Below are positions 6,571 to 6,969 of a stretch of 6,969 nt of DNA, piece after piece. Location: the NCBI GenBank assembly GCA_029865445.1, contig JAOUGY010000200.1, forward strand, positions 1-6,969, given 5' to 3'. The notes below the pieces were generated by a model. It saw only the letters and a list, made by a program, of their open reading frames with translations. It was not told where the DNA came from and ran no database searches. Each line of letters starts with the position of its first letter. Position 1 is the stretch's first letter. Both the position numbers and the translations under genes were made by a program. The DNA comes from Acidimicrobiia bacterium (GTDB taxonomy: Bacteria; Actinomycetota; Acidimicrobiia; Spongiisociales; ZC4RG35).

Positions 6571-6601
6571 TATGTCACTATCATTACGTCACAGTGACGT
6601 A
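6571..6601 (+). promoter_or_regulatory. Promoter -10 box and palindromic operator over the zinc-finger gene start
   Basis: TACGTCAC (6585-6592), one base A, then GTGACGTA (6594-6601) form a perfect 17-base palindrome. A third near-copy, TATGTCAC (6571-6578), lies 14 bases upstream in direct orientation. Between them TATCAT (6579-6584) matches a -10 box at five of six positions and ends 9 bases before GTG 6594, placing transcription start at or near that codon. The -35 region is weak. A dimeric repressor bound here would cover the -10 edge, the start site and the start codon. The binding protein is unknown. Confidence 0.55.
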
Positions 6602-6953
6602 TTTGGGCAACGCCAGGAGGTGTCGGTGGTGCGGGGGACGGTTCGTGGCATCCGCCGGTCCAGGCCGGCCCCAGGTCTACTGCCGACCTTCGCATCGTCA
6701 GCGAGCCTATGAGGCGCGGCGCCTGGCGGCCGAGCACCGCCTGTCAGAAGATGATGTGCTCGTGAGTCGACATTCGTTCGAGCAGGTCCGGGACGTGCTG
6801 TACCGGATCGAGTCGGCGCTGCAAGACGTCGACGCGGATCTCGCCTCGGGTGCCAATCCGGATGAATACCGACGAGCGCTGTGGCATCTCTACGAAGCTG
6901 CCGCCGACGCCCGCGTCCTCGCCTTCGAACCGAAAGCCATCGGCGAAACCTGA
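6594..6953 (+). CDS. Small zinc-finger protein of unknown function
   Basis: A 119-residue protein from GTG 6594. Residues 10-34 form a probable zinc site: C10-x2-C13, then C30-x3-H34, followed by basic RQRAYEARR. This resembles short actinobacterial proteins with a Cx2C...CxxxCRQRAYRRR-type N-terminus, here with His as the fourth ligand. The rest (about 50-110) is predicted helical and acidic: SFEQVRDVLYRIESALQDVDADL, then YRRALWHLYEAAADARVL. No enzyme motif is visible; DNA, RNA or protein binding is possible. In-frame GTG 6537 and ATG 6561 would give longer forms but have no ribosome site and encode an unlikely leader rich in Cys, His and Tyr. GTG 6594 suits a leaderless mRNA because TATCAT lies 9 bases before it. 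It is divergent from the nucleotidase. That it is a gene is likely; the start is moderately sure. Confidence 0.8.
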   Translation: MTYLGNARRCRWCGGRFVASAGPGRPQVYCRPSHRQRAYEARRLAAEHRLSEDDVLVSRHSFEQVRDVLYRIESALQDVDADLASGANPDEYRRALWHLYEAAADARVLAFEPKAIGET

Positions 6954-6969
6954 TCGGTTTTCACGCACG

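Noticed and set aside
6537..6593. Upstream starts (GTG 6537, ATG 6561) for the zinc-finger protein
   Set aside because: No ribosome site, and the extra residues look non-coding; the -10 box at 6579-6584 would lie inside the coding region.
6945..6962. Small hairpin AAACC-TGATC-GGTTT with a short T run after the zinc-finger gene
   Set aside because: Only 5 bp, A/T-rich on one side, overlaps the stop codon and the window ends at once after it; too weak to call a terminator.
1..6969. CRISPR arrays, tRNA or rRNA genes, insertion sequences
   Set aside because: No spaced direct-repeat array, cloverleaf, rRNA-like stretch, transposase or terminal inverted repeats seen on reading both strands.

Overview
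The window is GC-rich bacterial DNA with dense genes, frequent GTG starts, short GTGA stop/start overlaps and a probable leaderless gene. Together with a GTG-initiated small zinc-finger protein of a type I associate with actinobacteria, this suggests a high-GC actinobacterium, possibly of the Acidimicrobiia kind. The taxonomic call is inference; there is no rRNA or marker gene in the window.

Left half (1-3246, plus strand): a tightly packed array of three consecutive kinase-like proteins of the aminoglycoside/choline phosphotransferase (APH) fold. The first is open at the left edge. The second and third each start inside the end of the previous gene and are probably translationally coupled. 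Each keeps an ATP-site-type lysine, a catalytic-loop Asp and an IDLD metal-binding motif. The residue at the loop's Asn position differs in each protein (Asn, then Gln, then His). The second and third have long N-terminal regions that look like an extra, degenerate N-lobe. The substrate is not evident, and the genes that might reveal it lie to the left of the window.

Middle (3256-4753, minus strand): a double-GNAT acetyltransferase that converges on the kinase array with only 9 bases between stop codons, a roughly 200-base spacer, and a small nucleoside 2-deoxyribosyltransferase-like protein.

Right (4812-6953): a secreted two-domain 5'-nucleotidase on the minus strand, followed by a strong 13-bp hairpin lying between its stop and the start of the deoxyribosyltransferase gene. 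Divergent from it is a small treble-clef-like zinc-finger protein. Its most likely start codon, GTG at 6594, lies inside a perfect 17-base palindrome with a good -10 box just upstream, which suggests a leaderless and repressible promoter. The nucleotidase and deoxyribosyltransferase are adjacent and could act in sequence in nucleotide salvage (outside and inside the cell), but only position and chemistry support this.

The most interesting signals are the three-kinase array with diverging catalytic loops, the palindrome over a leaderless start, and the hairpin that leaves almost no room for a promoter or ribosome site before the deoxyribosyltransferase.
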